From Actinokineospora alba (GTDB taxonomy: Bacteria > Actinomycetota > Actinomycetes > Mycobacteriales > Pseudonocardiaceae), in NCBI RefSeq assembly GCF_004362515.1, contig NZ_SNXU01000001.1, positions 4,464,001 to 4,528,000 of the forward strand: a stretch of DNA of 64,000 nucleotides, read 5' to 3'. Under the pieces are notes generated by a model. It was not told the DNA's origin, did no database searches, and saw only the letters and a list, made by a program, of their open reading frames with translations. The translations under genes and the position numbers were made by a program. This document shows positions 42,292 to 49,955 of this stretch, piece after piece; the first letter of the stretch is position 1; each line of letters begins with the position of its first letter.

Positions 42292-42639
42292 ATGAACACC
42301 ACTATCTCCGCTGGGTTGGCCGCGACGCTCGACGTGGAGGACCGCGCTGAGGGGCGCGGCACGTTGTCGCCGCACGACCGGATCACTTGTGGGCTGCACC
42401 GGCGGTGGGTTCACGAGTGTGTGGCGTCGCCGCAGCATGTCATCGCGGTGACTGGTCACCGCTGGTGTTGCGGGCGGGCGGTTTCGGTCGCGGTGGATGA
42501 GCTCGCTGGGACTGTGGCGCTGTTGTGTGGGACTTGTGGGGTGCCGGATTCTTTCGCGAATCGGCAGGTTGTTCGGGCTTGTCGGGGGAGTTTGCGGGCT
42601 TCTCGGCGTGCTGTGTTTCGGACTCGTTCGGTGGCTTGA
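42292..42639 (+). CDS. Small Cys/His-rich hypothetical protein, 115 aa
   Basis: I do not know its function, but it resembles short actinobacterial proteins with the pattern AATLDVEDRAEGRGTLSPHD, ITCGLHRRWVHECV, HRWCCGRA and LLCGTCGVP. The Cys/His groups suggest a zinc-ribbon-like fold. The ATG 42292 (MNTTISAGL) has GGGA nearby; a frame from 42268 is possible. It is divergent from nrdAB and ends just before the 141-bp palindrome. Confidence 0.66.
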   Translation: MNTTISAGLAATLDVEDRAEGRGTLSPHDRITCGLHRRWVHECVASPQHVIAVTGHRWCCGRAVSVAVDELAGTVALLCGTCGVPDSFANRQVVRACRGSLRASRRAVFRTRSVA

Positions 42640-42668
42640 TGCGTTTCGGGCGTCTTTGGCGTGCTGGT

Positions 42669-42809
42669 GCCTATTTGGGTGGTTCGCCTTGATTTGGGGA
42701 CCCCCAGAAATGGGCCTGCGCGGGCAAAGAGGGTGGGGAGGTGAAACCCACCCGCGCCGGAAGTTTAGGCCCATTTCACCCCAAATCAAGGCGAACCACC
42801 CAAATAGGC
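42669..42809. repeat. 141-bp nested palindromic element
   Basis: A perfect 31-bp inverted repeat (42669-42699 with 42779-42809) encloses a second perfect 11-bp repeat, GAAATGGGCCT (42707-42717) with AGGCCCATTTC (42767-42777). A further GGGTGGG/CCCACCC pair lies near the centre. Nearly the whole element can fold into one long hairpin or a cruciform. It lies between the convergent ends of the 42292 gene and the TetR gene, so it could act as a terminator, but it is far larger than usual. A MITE-like or REP-like origin is possible. No flanking duplication was recognised. Confidence 0.9.
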
Positions 42810-42876
42810 CGTTGGGTTCGGCCCCTTGCGTTCATTGGGTTCTGGGGCAGGGCTGACCTGCTCAAGTGGTGCAGGT

Positions 42877-43494
42877 TTAGTTGAGTGCCGTTCGGATTGC
42901 GGTGGTGAAGCGCTCCGGGCGGTAGCGTTCGGGATCTGTCAGGACTAGTCGGGCGGCCATCTCGAATAGGGTTACGACGGTGTGGGCGACGATCTCTGGG
43001 TCGAGGTCGGCCTTATGTTTCGGAAGTAGTTCGCTTGCCAGTTTCTCGGTGCGCTTGAGGACTCTTCCCCTGGCCTCTTCGCGAACGGCGTGGAATTGGG
43101 CCGGCATATCTGCCATGGGCATCACGATGCAGGTCCATCGGTCCGGGGCCTCGCGGACCGCTTTCAGGAATTCCGCCAGGATGTGGGCGAGTTGGTCGCC
43201 CGGGTCCGTTTTCGCCGGGTCGGGGTGGATCGCCGCCAGTTGGGCCAAGCCCTGTTCCTGTTCGCGGCGCAGGAGGGTGTCCAGTAGTTCCGCGCGGTTG
43301 CCGAAGACGCCGTAGACGACTGGTTTGGTGACCCCGGCCTGCTCCGCCACCGCGTCCATCGTGACGGCCGTGTGTCCTGCCGTCACCACCAGATGCAGGG
43401 CGGCGTCGAGGAGTTCGGAGCGGCGTTGTTCGACGGGGACGCGAGCCGCGTAGACGCGGCGCTTGCGCTTGGTCGGGGCTTCGCCTGGGGTCAC
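42877..43494 (-). CDS. TetR-family regulator
   Basis: The 205-residue protein has a TetR DNA-binding domain near residues 23-70 (RRSELLDAALHLVVTAGHTA, VTMDAVAEQAGVTKPVVYGVF). The C-terminal domain is typical of regulators of efflux or lipid genes. A basic N-terminal tail (PTKRKRRVYAARV) precedes the domain. It lies 10 bp from the methyltransferase gene on the same strand, so it may be the last gene of that operon. The ligand is unknown. Confidence 0.93.
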   Translation of the reverse strand: MTPGEAPTKRKRRVYAARVPVEQRRSELLDAALHLVVTAGHTAVTMDAVAEQAGVTKPVVYGVFGNRAELLDTLLRREQEQGLAQLAAIHPDPAKTDPGDQLAHILAEFLKAVREAPDRWTCIVMPMADMPAQFHAVREEARGRVLKRTEKLASELLPKHKADLDPEIVAHTVVTLFEMAARLVLTDPERYRPERFTTAIRTALN

Positions 43495-43504
43495 CAGGCC
43501 AATG

Positions 43505-44281
43505 TTACGCGTTGGTAGTAATGGCGCGGCCCCAGGCGGCGAGGGTGAACTGGGGGATGTCGATGAACGTCGGGTCCGTGAGCAGCGTGTGGAACTCGTC
43601 CAGGTCGGCCTGGGTGACCTTGCCGCTCGCCAGCAGGCCGGGGGCGGCCTGGTCGATCAGCGGGCGCCAGCGGTCGCGCTCCAGGTTGCCCATGCAGGCG
43701 AGCCTGCCGGTGAAGTCGATCGACTCCAGGCCCGCACCCGCCAGCAGCGACGGCAGTCCGCGCGCCCAGGTGAGGTCGGCTCCATGACCCGCCATGACCT
43801 CGCGGTAGGCGTCCATGATCCGGGTCATCACCGGGAACGGGGACGTTTCCCCGGGCAGTTGGTAGGGGTCGGTGACGACCAGCCAGCCGCCGGGCTTGAG
43901 CCACGATGCCGCCCGCCGGACGACGTCGTCGCGTTCGGGCAGGTGGCACAGGGTGAATCGGGCGTGCACCAGGTCGAAGCGGCCGGGGGAGAAGTCCGCG
44001 TCGGTGATGTCCGCCTTGACCACCTCGTAGCGGTCCGGGGCGAGGTAGCGGGTGTCGATGTCGACCGCGACGACCCGGCCCTCGGGGCAGCGCTCCGCCA
44101 GCCAGTCGGCGATGGATCCCGCGCCCGCCCCCAGTTCGAGGCAGTCCCAGTCCTTGTCGACGCCCAGACTGTCGAGGATGCCGGTCGTGAATCCGTCCAC
44201 AGAGGACTGGATGGAGCCGAGTCTGCCGCGTTCGCCGGGGGAGTCCTTGCTCAGCACACTGTCGCGGTAGCCGCCGCTCAC
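43505..44281 (-). CDS. Class I SAM-dependent methyltransferase
   Basis: The 258-residue protein has the SAM motif CLELGAGAGSIADWLA, VAVDIDTRYL (motif II acid), LVHARFTLCHLPER and LKPGGWLVVTDPY. It looks like a small-molecule methyltransferase. Its GTG start overlaps the stop of the MAB_1171c-type membrane gene by 4 bp, so it is made with the XRE/ImmA operon. The substrate is unknown; methylation of a lipid or secondary metabolite is a guess. Confidence 0.9.
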   Translation of the reverse strand: MSGGYRDSVLSKDSPGERGRLGSIQSSVDGFTTGILDSLGVDKDWDCLELGAGAGSIADWLAERCPEGRVVAVDIDTRYLAPDRYEVVKADITDADFSPGRFDLVHARFTLCHLPERDDVVRRAASWLKPGGWLVVTDPYQLPGETSPFPVMTRIMDAYREVMAGHGADLTWARGLPSLLAGAGLESIDFTGRLACMGNLERDRWRPLIDQAAPGLLASGKVTQADLDEFHTLLTDPTFIDIPQFTLAAWGRAITTNA

Positions 44282-45441
44282 GCGGATTCCTCCGCCGCCG
44301 ACTTGGCCCCGGCGAACTCCAGCGCACCGGGCGAGCGCCAGGCCTGCGACAGCAGTTCGAGGAAGGCCAGCTCACCGGTCCACTGGTCGTCGCTGCTCTG
44401 CCGCTGTGACGCGGTGGCGTCGGCGTCCGGTCGGGGCTCGACGCCCCGCGCCTTGGCCTGCTGGGCCGCCGCCAGCCAGCGCGCGGTGGCCCGTGCCTCG
44501 ATGGTGTCGGGGTTCGGGTCGGCGGCGAGCGCGTGGGCCTTCGCCGCGTCGACGGTGTCCTGGTCGACGTAGTCGCGCAGGATCAGCAGGGCGTCGCGGA
44601 TCTCGATGACCCGGCGGTAGAGCCGCATGTCGATGGAGGCGAAGCGGGCCTTCGGGTCGGGCATCCGCACGTGCGGGACGGCTTCGACCAGGTCCTGCCA
44701 CAGCGGTTCGAGCGCGCGCAGGACCCGCAGGTCGCGTGCGAGGCGCCAGACGTGGGCGACGACCGGCACGGTCACGCCGGCCACCATCAGCCAGGCGGTG
44801 ATGCCGATGTTCAGCGAGAACGAGGAGCCCAGCCACGGGTTGTGCGTCAGCAGGTAGCCCAGGACCACGAACGACCAGAAGATCGTCGACGAGGCGAAAC
44901 CCGCCGCGAGGAGCAGCAGGCCCGCGCGCAGGGCGCGGGTGCTCGCCTGGCGGGCGTAGCGGGCGCACAGCACGGCACAGGGCAGCACGGCGACGACGTG
45001 CGCGACGCACAGCAGCCACCAGAACGGGCTGTACCAGGGGACCGCGATGGAGGTGACGCAGCCCGCGGCGGGCACCGGGCCGGTGTTGAGCCAGATCAGC
45101 GCGACGCACACGGCCGCCGCCGACCCGTAGACGAGCAGGGGCCTGCGGCGCGAGATCGCCGCCAGCACGAAGTCGAGGATGAACGCGGAGCTGATGACGC
45201 CCCAGATGTTCATCGCGATGCCACAGCTTGTTCCGAGCACGTAGGTCTCGTTGAGCACCTTGGTGATCGGGTCGAGGTACACCGTGATCGAACCGGCGAG
45301 ACCGGCGATGGCGATCAGCAGCCGCCGCTGCGGCCGGGAGCGCATGGCCCCGGCGAAACGCAGCGCGAGCGCGATCCACAGCGCGATGGCGCCGTACATG
45401 ACCAGGGCGGTGCCGAACTGCTTGAGCAGGGCCGGTGTCAT
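44278..45441 (-). CDS. MAB_1171c/DUF6545-type multi-pass membrane protein
   Basis: The 387-residue protein has seven likely transmembrane helices in the first 235 residues and a C-terminal cytoplasmic domain of about 150 residues with LRALEPLWQDLVEAVPHVRM, a motif typical of the MAB_1171c family (DUF6545). Members are found in actinobacteria next to XRE and ImmA-like genes; transport has been suggested but not shown. The order XRE, ImmA, this protein, methyltransferase is kept here with gaps or overlaps of only a few bases, so it is one transcript. Confidence 0.88.
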   Translation of the reverse strand: MTPALLKQFGTALVMYGAIALWIALALRFAGAMRSRPQRRLLIAIAGLAGSITVYLDPITKVLNETYVLGTSCGIAMNIWGVISSAFILDFVLAAISRRRPLLVYGSAAAVCVALIWLNTGPVPAAGCVTSIAVPWYSPFWWLLCVAHVVAVLPCAVLCARYARQASTRALRAGLLLLAAGFASSTIFWSFVVLGYLLTHNPWLGSSFSLNIGITAWLMVAGVTVPVVAHVWRLARDLRVLRALEPLWQDLVEAVPHVRMPDPKARFASIDMRLYRRVIEIRDALLILRDYVDQDTVDAAKAHALAADPNPDTIEARATARWLAAAQQAKARGVEPRPDADATASQRQSSDDQWTGELAFLELLSQAWRSPGALEFAGAKSAAEESA

Positions 45442-45442
45442 C

Positions 45443-46015
45443 TCAGCGGCTCCACAGGCCGAGCGCGGCCTCGAGTTCGCTCAGTGCCCCGGTGGACCCA
45501 CCGGGTGCCTGTGCCTGCGCGGTGATCCGGATCAAGCTCGCCACCAGTTCCGCCTCCTGCTCCTCGTCGGTGCTGTAACTGGTGCGGGCCAGCAGGCGGC
45601 GCACCAGCGCGGGCGACAGGTCAGGGAGAAACCGCCCGAGGTCGGCGACGATATCGTCTGCCTTGCTCCGATGGTCACACAGCATGTGTCCGATTTCGTG
45701 CAGCACGATGTGGTCGCGGTGGTACGGGCTGGTCTTGGCCTCGACGAAGATCACATCCCGGTCGGCCAAGTGCAGCCACGCGCCGCAGGCGTTGACCGTG
45801 AGGCCCGCGGGCAGGGTGCCGATGTCGATGGGGCGCTGCCGCTGCTCGGCGAGCATCTCCACGAGCGCGGAGACGGAGAACGGCCTGGGCAGCGCGAGGC
45901 CGTCCACCAGGGTGCGGCACTTCTTGTAGCCGCGTCGTGTGATCATGTCGTCGCCGACACCTCCGCTCGGGCACCTCCGAAACCGCGGCCATGGTCCGGG
46001 AGTGCAGAGCATCAC
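45443..46015 (-). CDS. ImmA/IrrE-like zinc peptidase domain protein
   Basis: The metallopeptidase motif is HEIGHMLCDHRSKADD (HExxH with a further acidic ligand), as in ImmA of ICEBs1 and IrrE of Deinococcus, which cleave a partner XRE repressor. Before it are MITRRGYKKCRTLVDGLALP and FSVSALVEMLAEQRQRPIDI. GTG 46015 gives a GTGA overlap with the XRE gene; ATG 45946 (167 aa) is an alternative without a good ribosome site. It is directly downstream of an XRE regulator, so cleavage of that regulator is the natural hypothesis. Confidence 0.88.
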   Translation of the reverse strand: MMLCTPGPWPRFRRCPSGGVGDDMITRRGYKKCRTLVDGLALPRPFSVSALVEMLAEQRQRPIDIGTLPAGLTVNACGAWLHLADRDVIFVEAKTSPYHRDHIVLHEIGHMLCDHRSKADDIVADLGRFLPDLSPALVRRLLARTSYSTDEEQEAELVASLIRITAQAQAPGGSTGALSELEAALGLWSR

Positions 46016-46482
46016 TCGTCCCGCTCGGACCGGGTCTCGCCCGAGTCCGTCGTGGGCTCCAGCCGCTCGATCCGCCGCGCTTCGGTGACCATGGCCAGCA
46101 GCGCGTCCAGCGTATCGTCAGACAATCCCTCGGCTCGCAGCGCGATCGAGCGAACCTTCTGGTTGCGCAGCGCGAGCGCCAGGTCGAGCTGCGCGTCGAC
46201 CCGGGAGGCGACCACGTCGTCGAGGAAGTACTCGGCGGGGACGCCGAAGAACTCGGCCAGCGTGACCAGCGTGTCCTGGGTCAGGTTGCGCTTGCGGCCG
46301 CTGGCCAGCTCCCACAGGTAGGTCGCCGACATGGCCTTGCCGGTCTGCTCCCGGATCTGGCCCGCCAGCTTGGCGTAGCCGGGCCGGGACTCCTTTTCGG
46401 GGTACAGCCGCGACAGCAGGTGGTTGATCTTCTCGGCGAGAACACCCTCGGCAACCTCGCTTTTGCGCTGCTGGGAGTCCAT
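46012..46482 (-). CDS. XRE-family regulator of the ImmA operon
   Basis: The 156-residue protein has a helix-turn-helix in its first half: YAKLAGQIREQTGKAMSATY, LWELASGRKRNLTQDTLVTL, AEFFGVPAEYFLDD. A helical C-terminus follows, with the pattern ALRAEGLSDDTLDALLAMV. It is the first gene of the XRE-ImmA-membrane-methyltransferase operon. GAGG upstream supports ATG 46482; GTG 46509 is possible. Two identical palindromes flank its divergent promoter region, which fits autoregulation by this protein. Confidence 0.9.
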   Translation of the reverse strand: MDSQQRKSEVAEGVLAEKINHLLSRLYPEKESRPGYAKLAGQIREQTGKAMSATYLWELASGRKRNLTQDTLVTLAEFFGVPAEYFLDDVVASRVDAQLDLALALRNQKVRSIALRAEGLSDDTLDALLAMVTEARRIERLEPTTDSGETRSERDE

Positions 46483-46508
46483 CGCGCTGTCCTCACCCTC
46501 GACCTTCA

Positions 46509-46526
46509 CGTCCGCTGCAGCGGACG
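46509..46526. promoter_or_regulatory. Operator 1 of the XRE-ImmA operon
   Basis: CGTCCGCTGCAGCGGACG is a perfect 18-bp palindrome just upstream of the XRE gene. Its core TCCGCT-GC-AGCGGA (46511-46524) has the same half-sites as operator 2, and a TAGGCT -10-like hexamer lies just upstream in the leftward direction. Confidence 0.75.
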
Positions 46527-46564
46527 CTTTCGTTCAGAGCCTAGTGTGGATCACCCTGGTGTGG

Positions 46565-46595
46565 TTGACAAACGGAGGCACTCCTAGCCTATGCT
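46565..46595 (+). promoter_or_regulatory. Rightward promoter between the paired operators
   Basis: TTGACA (46565-46570) and TATGCT (46590-46595) fit -35 and -10 hexamers with a 19-bp gap. The transcript would begin around 46602, just before operator 2, and run toward kdpE on the opposite strand. No convincing gene lies in its path. Confidence 0.5.
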
Positions 46596-46607
46596 CACCA
46601 CAGGGCA

Positions 46608-46621
46608 TCCGCTAAAGCGGA
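46608..46621. promoter_or_regulatory. Operator 2 of the XRE-ImmA control region
   Basis: TCCGCT-AA-AGCGGA repeats the 14-bp core of operator 1 with only the two central bases changed. It lies just downstream of the rightward promoter, so a bound regulator would block that transcript. Confidence 0.75.
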
Positions 46622-46716
46622 CGGTTGGTGAGAGGACCAGGGGGCTTCTCAGCACGGGGAACCGCTCACCGGGTGTCCAGGCCGAAGAAATTCGGCCACT
46701 AACGTCAGGGCGGGGC
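46622..46716 (+). ncRNA. Possible short structured RNA from the rightward promoter
   Basis: From about 46602 a rightward transcript would contain GGTGAG...CTCACC pairing (46626-46631 with 46665-46670) and a GGCCGAA-gaaa-TTCGGCC hairpin (46680-46697). It would end at the strong hairpin at 46717-46750. A 46-codon open frame from 46591 also exists but its ATG lies inside the -10 hexamer. An RNA is therefore the simpler reading; it is a hypothesis. Confidence 0.35.
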
Positions 46717-46750
46717 AGGCCCGCGCGGTGCTGAGGGCACGCGCGGGCCT
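46717..46750. terminator. Strong hairpin at the kdpE stop
   Basis: AGGCCCGCGCG (46717-46727) and CGCGCGGGCCT (46740-46750) form a perfect 11-bp stem that overlaps the kdpE stop codon. It can end both the leftward kdp transcript and any rightward transcript from the XRE control region. Confidence 0.75.
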
Positions 46751-47450
46751 AAGTCCCGTTCGCCTCCCGCGGTGTCTCGAAGCGGTAGCCCATGCCCGGC
46801 TCGGTGAGCAGGTAGCGCGGGTCGCTCGGCCGCGGTTCGAGCTTGCGGCGCAACTGGGCCATGTAGACGCGCAGATAGTGCTTCTCGTCGCCGTAGTTCG
46901 GGCCCCACACCTCGCGCAGCAGCTGCTTCTGGGCGATCAGCTTGCCCTTGTTGCGCACCAGGATCTCCAGCATCCCCCATTCGGTCGGGGTCAGGTGTAC
47001 CTCCACGCCGTCGCGGTGGACCTTCTTCGCGGCGATGTCGATGGTGAACGCCTCGGTCTCCACCACCGGGTCGTCGTCGGCGGGCGCGGTCGCGGCCCGG
47101 CGGACGGCGGCGCGCAGGCGGGCCAGGAGCTCGTCCATGCCGAAGGGCTTGGTGACGTAGTCGTCGGCGCCCGCGTCGAGCGCGACGACCTTGTCGGTGG
47201 AGTCGACCCGGGCGGACAGCACGATGATCGGGACCGTGCTCCAGCCGCGCAGGCCGTGGATCACCTCGGTGCCGTCGATATCGGGCAGCCCAAGGTCGAG
47301 CACGACGGCGTCGGGTTTGGTCTCGGCGGCCGCGCGCAGGGCCGCGGCCCCGTCGGCGGCGGTGACGACCTCGTAGCCGCGCGCGGTCAGGTTGATCCGC
47401 AGCGCGCGCACGATCTGCGGCTCGTCGTCGACGACCAGGATCTTGGTCAC
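46749..47450 (-). CDS. kdpE: KdpE response regulator
   Basis: The 233-residue OmpR-type regulator starts MTKILVVDDEPQIVRAL. The receiver domain has the acidic pair DDE, the phosphoacceptor Asp in VVLDLGLPDIDG, LSARVDSTDK and the conserved KPFGMDELLAR. The C-terminal winged helix contains HLTPTEWGMLEIL and KHYLRVYMAQLRRKLE. With KdpD it activates kdpFABC on potassium limitation or osmotic stress. The GTG start 47450 overlaps the kdpD stop and has GGAGA upstream. The gene is the last of the operon. Confidence 0.97.
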   Translation of the reverse strand: MTKILVVDDEPQIVRALRINLTARGYEVVTAADGAAALRAAAETKPDAVVLDLGLPDIDGTEVIHGLRGWSTVPIIVLSARVDSTDKVVALDAGADDYVTKPFGMDELLARLRAAVRRAATAPADDDPVVETEAFTIDIAAKKVHRDGVEVHLTPTEWGMLEILVRNKGKLIAQKQLLREVWGPNYGDEKHYLRVYMAQLRRKLEPRPSDPRYLLTEPGMGYRFETPREANGT

Positions 47451-49951
47451 TTTTCTCCGTTCCCGGCCGCGCGCAGCGCGATCACGATGGTCAGGCCGCC
47501 GCCCGGAGTGTCCTCCGCGCTGATCGTGCCACCCATGGCCTCGGTAAACCCCTTGGCGACCGCCAGCCCCAGGCCGACACCGGTGGTGGGATCCCGGTCG
47601 CCCAGCCGCTGGAACGGCTCGAACGCGGTGTCGGCGGCGCCCTTGGGCAGTCCCGGTCCGCGGTCGACGACCCGCAGCTCGACCTGGGCGGCGTGGCTGC
47701 TGGCCCGCACGGCCACCCCCGAACCGCCGTGCCGCAGGGCGTTGTCGACGACGTTGGCGATGACCCGTTCGAGCAGGCCCGCGTCGGCGAGCACGGCGGG
47801 CAGCCGTTCGTCGATGTCGACCGCCACCGCGTCCCGTCCGTCCATTCCGGACAGCGCGCGGTTCGCCACCTCGTCGTAGCCGACCTCGTCGAGGTGCGGC
47901 CGGACCGCCCCGGTGGCCAGCCGGGACGCGTCGAGCAGGTTGTCGACGAGACCGGCGAGGCGGTCGGCGGACTCCTCGACGGTGGCGAGCAGTTCGCCGG
48001 TGTCGTGCGGTGACAGCTCGATGGAGGTGTCGCGCAGGCTGCCGATGGCGGCCTTGATGGACGTGAGCGGGGTGCGCAGGTCGTGTCCGACCGCGGAGAG
48101 CAGGGCAGTGCGCAGTTTGGCGGTGTCGGCCATGGCCCGGCCGTGCGCGGCCTCCTCGGCCATCCGCTGCTGGCGCAGGGCGAGCAGCGCCTGGCCCGCT
48201 GCCGTCTCCAGGACCCGCCGGTCCGCCGCGGGCAGCGGCTTGCCGCGCAGGGCGAGCACGATGTCGTCGGTGACCGGGACTTCGGTGCCCGGCTCGCCGG
48301 ACGGAGTTCCCGCGACCGCCGCCTCCCGCCACTCGCCGTCGCGTTTCTCCAGCAGCGCCACCGAGTCCTGGCCGAAGTTCTCCCGGATCTTGGCCAGCAG
48401 CCGGGGCAGCGGCTCCTTGTGCGTCAGCACCGTCCGCGCGTAGGAGCCCAGCAGCGCCGCCTCCGTACCCGCCCGCGCGGCCTCCGCGGCGCGTCTGCTC
48501 GCCCGGTCGACGACCAGCGCGACCAGCACACCGACAGCGACCATCCCGGCCAGGGTGACGACGTTCGAGCCGTCGGCGACCAGCAGCGTGTGGTACGGCT
48601 CGGTGAAGAAGTAGTTCAGCAGCGCGCCGCTGAGCAGCGCCGCCACCAGCGCCGGGCCGATCCCGCCGAGCATCGCGACTCCGACGAGCACCAGCATGTG
48701 CGCCACGACCAGCGAGGAGATGTCCAGGGTCGCCCGCAGCGGCAACCCGAGGGCGGTGACCAGGGCCGGTCCCAGGATCGCCGCGGTCAGGCCGAGGAGT
48801 CGATGCCGCCGGGTGAGCGCGCCGCGCGCGGCCGGGTTCGCCCGCCGGACGCCGGATTCCTTGTGGGTCACCATGTGCACGTCGATCGCGCCGGAGCCCT
48901 GAAGGACCGCCGAGCCGATCCCCGCGTCGAGCAGCCGGGCCAGCCGGGACCGCCGCGAGGTGCCCAGGACGAGCTGGGTCGCGTCGACACCGCGGGCGAA
49001 GTCGAGCAGCGCGGTCGGCACGTCGTCGCCGACCACGGTGTGGAAAGTGGCGCCGACGTCGTCGGCGAGGGTGCGCAGCCGGGCGAGGGCATGCGGGTCG
49101 GCGCCCGTGAGGCCGTCCCCGCGAAGGACGTGCACCACAAGGAAGTCCGCGCCCGCGCGGGAGGCGATGCGGCGGGCGCGGCGGACCATCGTCTCGCTCT
49201 CGGGGCCCCCGGTGACGGCTACGACCACGCGCTCGCGGGTCTCCCAGGTGTCGGTGATCGACTCGTCGGCGCGGTGGCGGCGCAGCGCGACGTCGACCTG
49301 GTCGGCGACCCAGAGCAGGGCCAGCTCGCGCAGTGCGATCAGGTTGCCGGGGCGGAAGTAGCTGCCGAGCGCGGCGTCGACCCGGTGCTCGGGGTACACG
49401 TTCCCGTGCGCCAGGCGGCGGCGCAGGGCCTCCGGGGTCAGGTCGACCAGCTCGACCTGCTCGGCTCGGCGCACCACCTCGTCGGGCACGGTCTCCTGCT
49501 GGCGCACACCGGTGATCCGCTCGACGACGTCGTTGAGCCCCTCCAGGTGCTGGATGTTCACCGTGGACAGCACGTCGATCCCGGCGTCGAGGAGTTCCTC
49601 GATGTCCTGCCACCGCTTGGCGTTGCGGCTGCCGGGGACATTCGTGTGGGCGAGTTCGTCGACCAGGGCCAGCCGCGGCTCGCGGGCCAGCACGGCGTCG
49701 ACGTCCAGTTCGGTCAGCTCGACCCCGCGGTGCTCGGACCGGCGCCGGGGTATCACCTCCAGGCCGTCGAGCAGCGCGGCGGTCTTGGCCCGCCCGTGCG
49801 TCTCGACCAGCCCGACCACGACGTCGGTGCCGCGCTCGCGCCTGCGCCTGCCCTCGTCCAGCATGGCGAAGGTCTTGCCCACGCCAGGGGCGGCGCCGAG
49901 GTAGATGCGCAGCTCGCCCCGGCGTGGGCGGTGTCCTTCGGTCTCGCTCAC
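47447..49951 (-). CDS. kdpD: KdpD sensor histidine kinase
   Basis: The 834-residue protein has the KdpD N-terminal domain with Walker A GAAPGVGKTFAMLDEGRRR (residues 19-37) and DELAHTNVPGSRNAKRW, then a USP-like domain. Four closely spaced transmembrane helices (about 395-500) follow, then a GAF-like region and the kinase core SAVGHDLRTPLTSIKAAIGS with the phospho-His and NVVDNALRHGGSGVAV plus DRGPGLPKGAAD for ATP. It is full length and all key residues are present. It senses K+ and envelope stress and phosphorylates KdpE. Its GTG start is 4 bp after the kdpC stop. Confidence 0.97.
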   Translation of the reverse strand: MSETEGHRPRRGELRIYLGAAPGVGKTFAMLDEGRRRRERGTDVVVGLVETHGRAKTAALLDGLEVIPRRRSEHRGVELTELDVDAVLAREPRLALVDELAHTNVPGSRNAKRWQDIEELLDAGIDVLSTVNIQHLEGLNDVVERITGVRQQETVPDEVVRRAEQVELVDLTPEALRRRLAHGNVYPEHRVDAALGSYFRPGNLIALRELALLWVADQVDVALRRHRADESITDTWETRERVVVAVTGGPESETMVRRARRIASRAGADFLVVHVLRGDGLTGADPHALARLRTLADDVGATFHTVVGDDVPTALLDFARGVDATQLVLGTSRRSRLARLLDAGIGSAVLQGSGAIDVHMVTHKESGVRRANPAARGALTRRHRLLGLTAAILGPALVTALGLPLRATLDISSLVVAHMLVLVGVAMLGGIGPALVAALLSGALLNYFFTEPYHTLLVADGSNVVTLAGMVAVGVLVALVVDRASRRAAEAARAGTEAALLGSYARTVLTHKEPLPRLLAKIRENFGQDSVALLEKRDGEWREAAVAGTPSGEPGTEVPVTDDIVLALRGKPLPAADRRVLETAAGQALLALRQQRMAEEAAHGRAMADTAKLRTALLSAVGHDLRTPLTSIKAAIGSLRDTSIELSPHDTGELLATVEESADRLAGLVDNLLDASRLATGAVRPHLDEVGYDEVANRALSGMDGRDAVAVDIDERLPAVLADAGLLERVIANVVDNALRHGGSGVAVRASSHAAQVELRVVDRGPGLPKGAADTAFEPFQRLGDRDPTTGVGLGLAVAKGFTEAMGGTISAEDTPGGGLTIVIALRAAGNGEK

Positions 49952-49955
49952 GTGA

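Noticed and set aside
42669..42809. Insertion sequence
   Set aside because: It has no transposase, is too short, and no target-site duplication was recognised; it is listed as a palindromic element.
46591..46734. 46-codon gene on the + strand in the XRE control region
   Set aside because: Its ATG lies in the predicted -10 hexamer and the GGAGG is 12 bases away. It is kept only as an alternative to the small RNA.
46749..49613. One 954-codon gene ending as KdpE
   Set aside because: The first 700 codons are an out-of-frame reading of kdpD; the real kdpE starts at GTG 47450 with a ribosome site.
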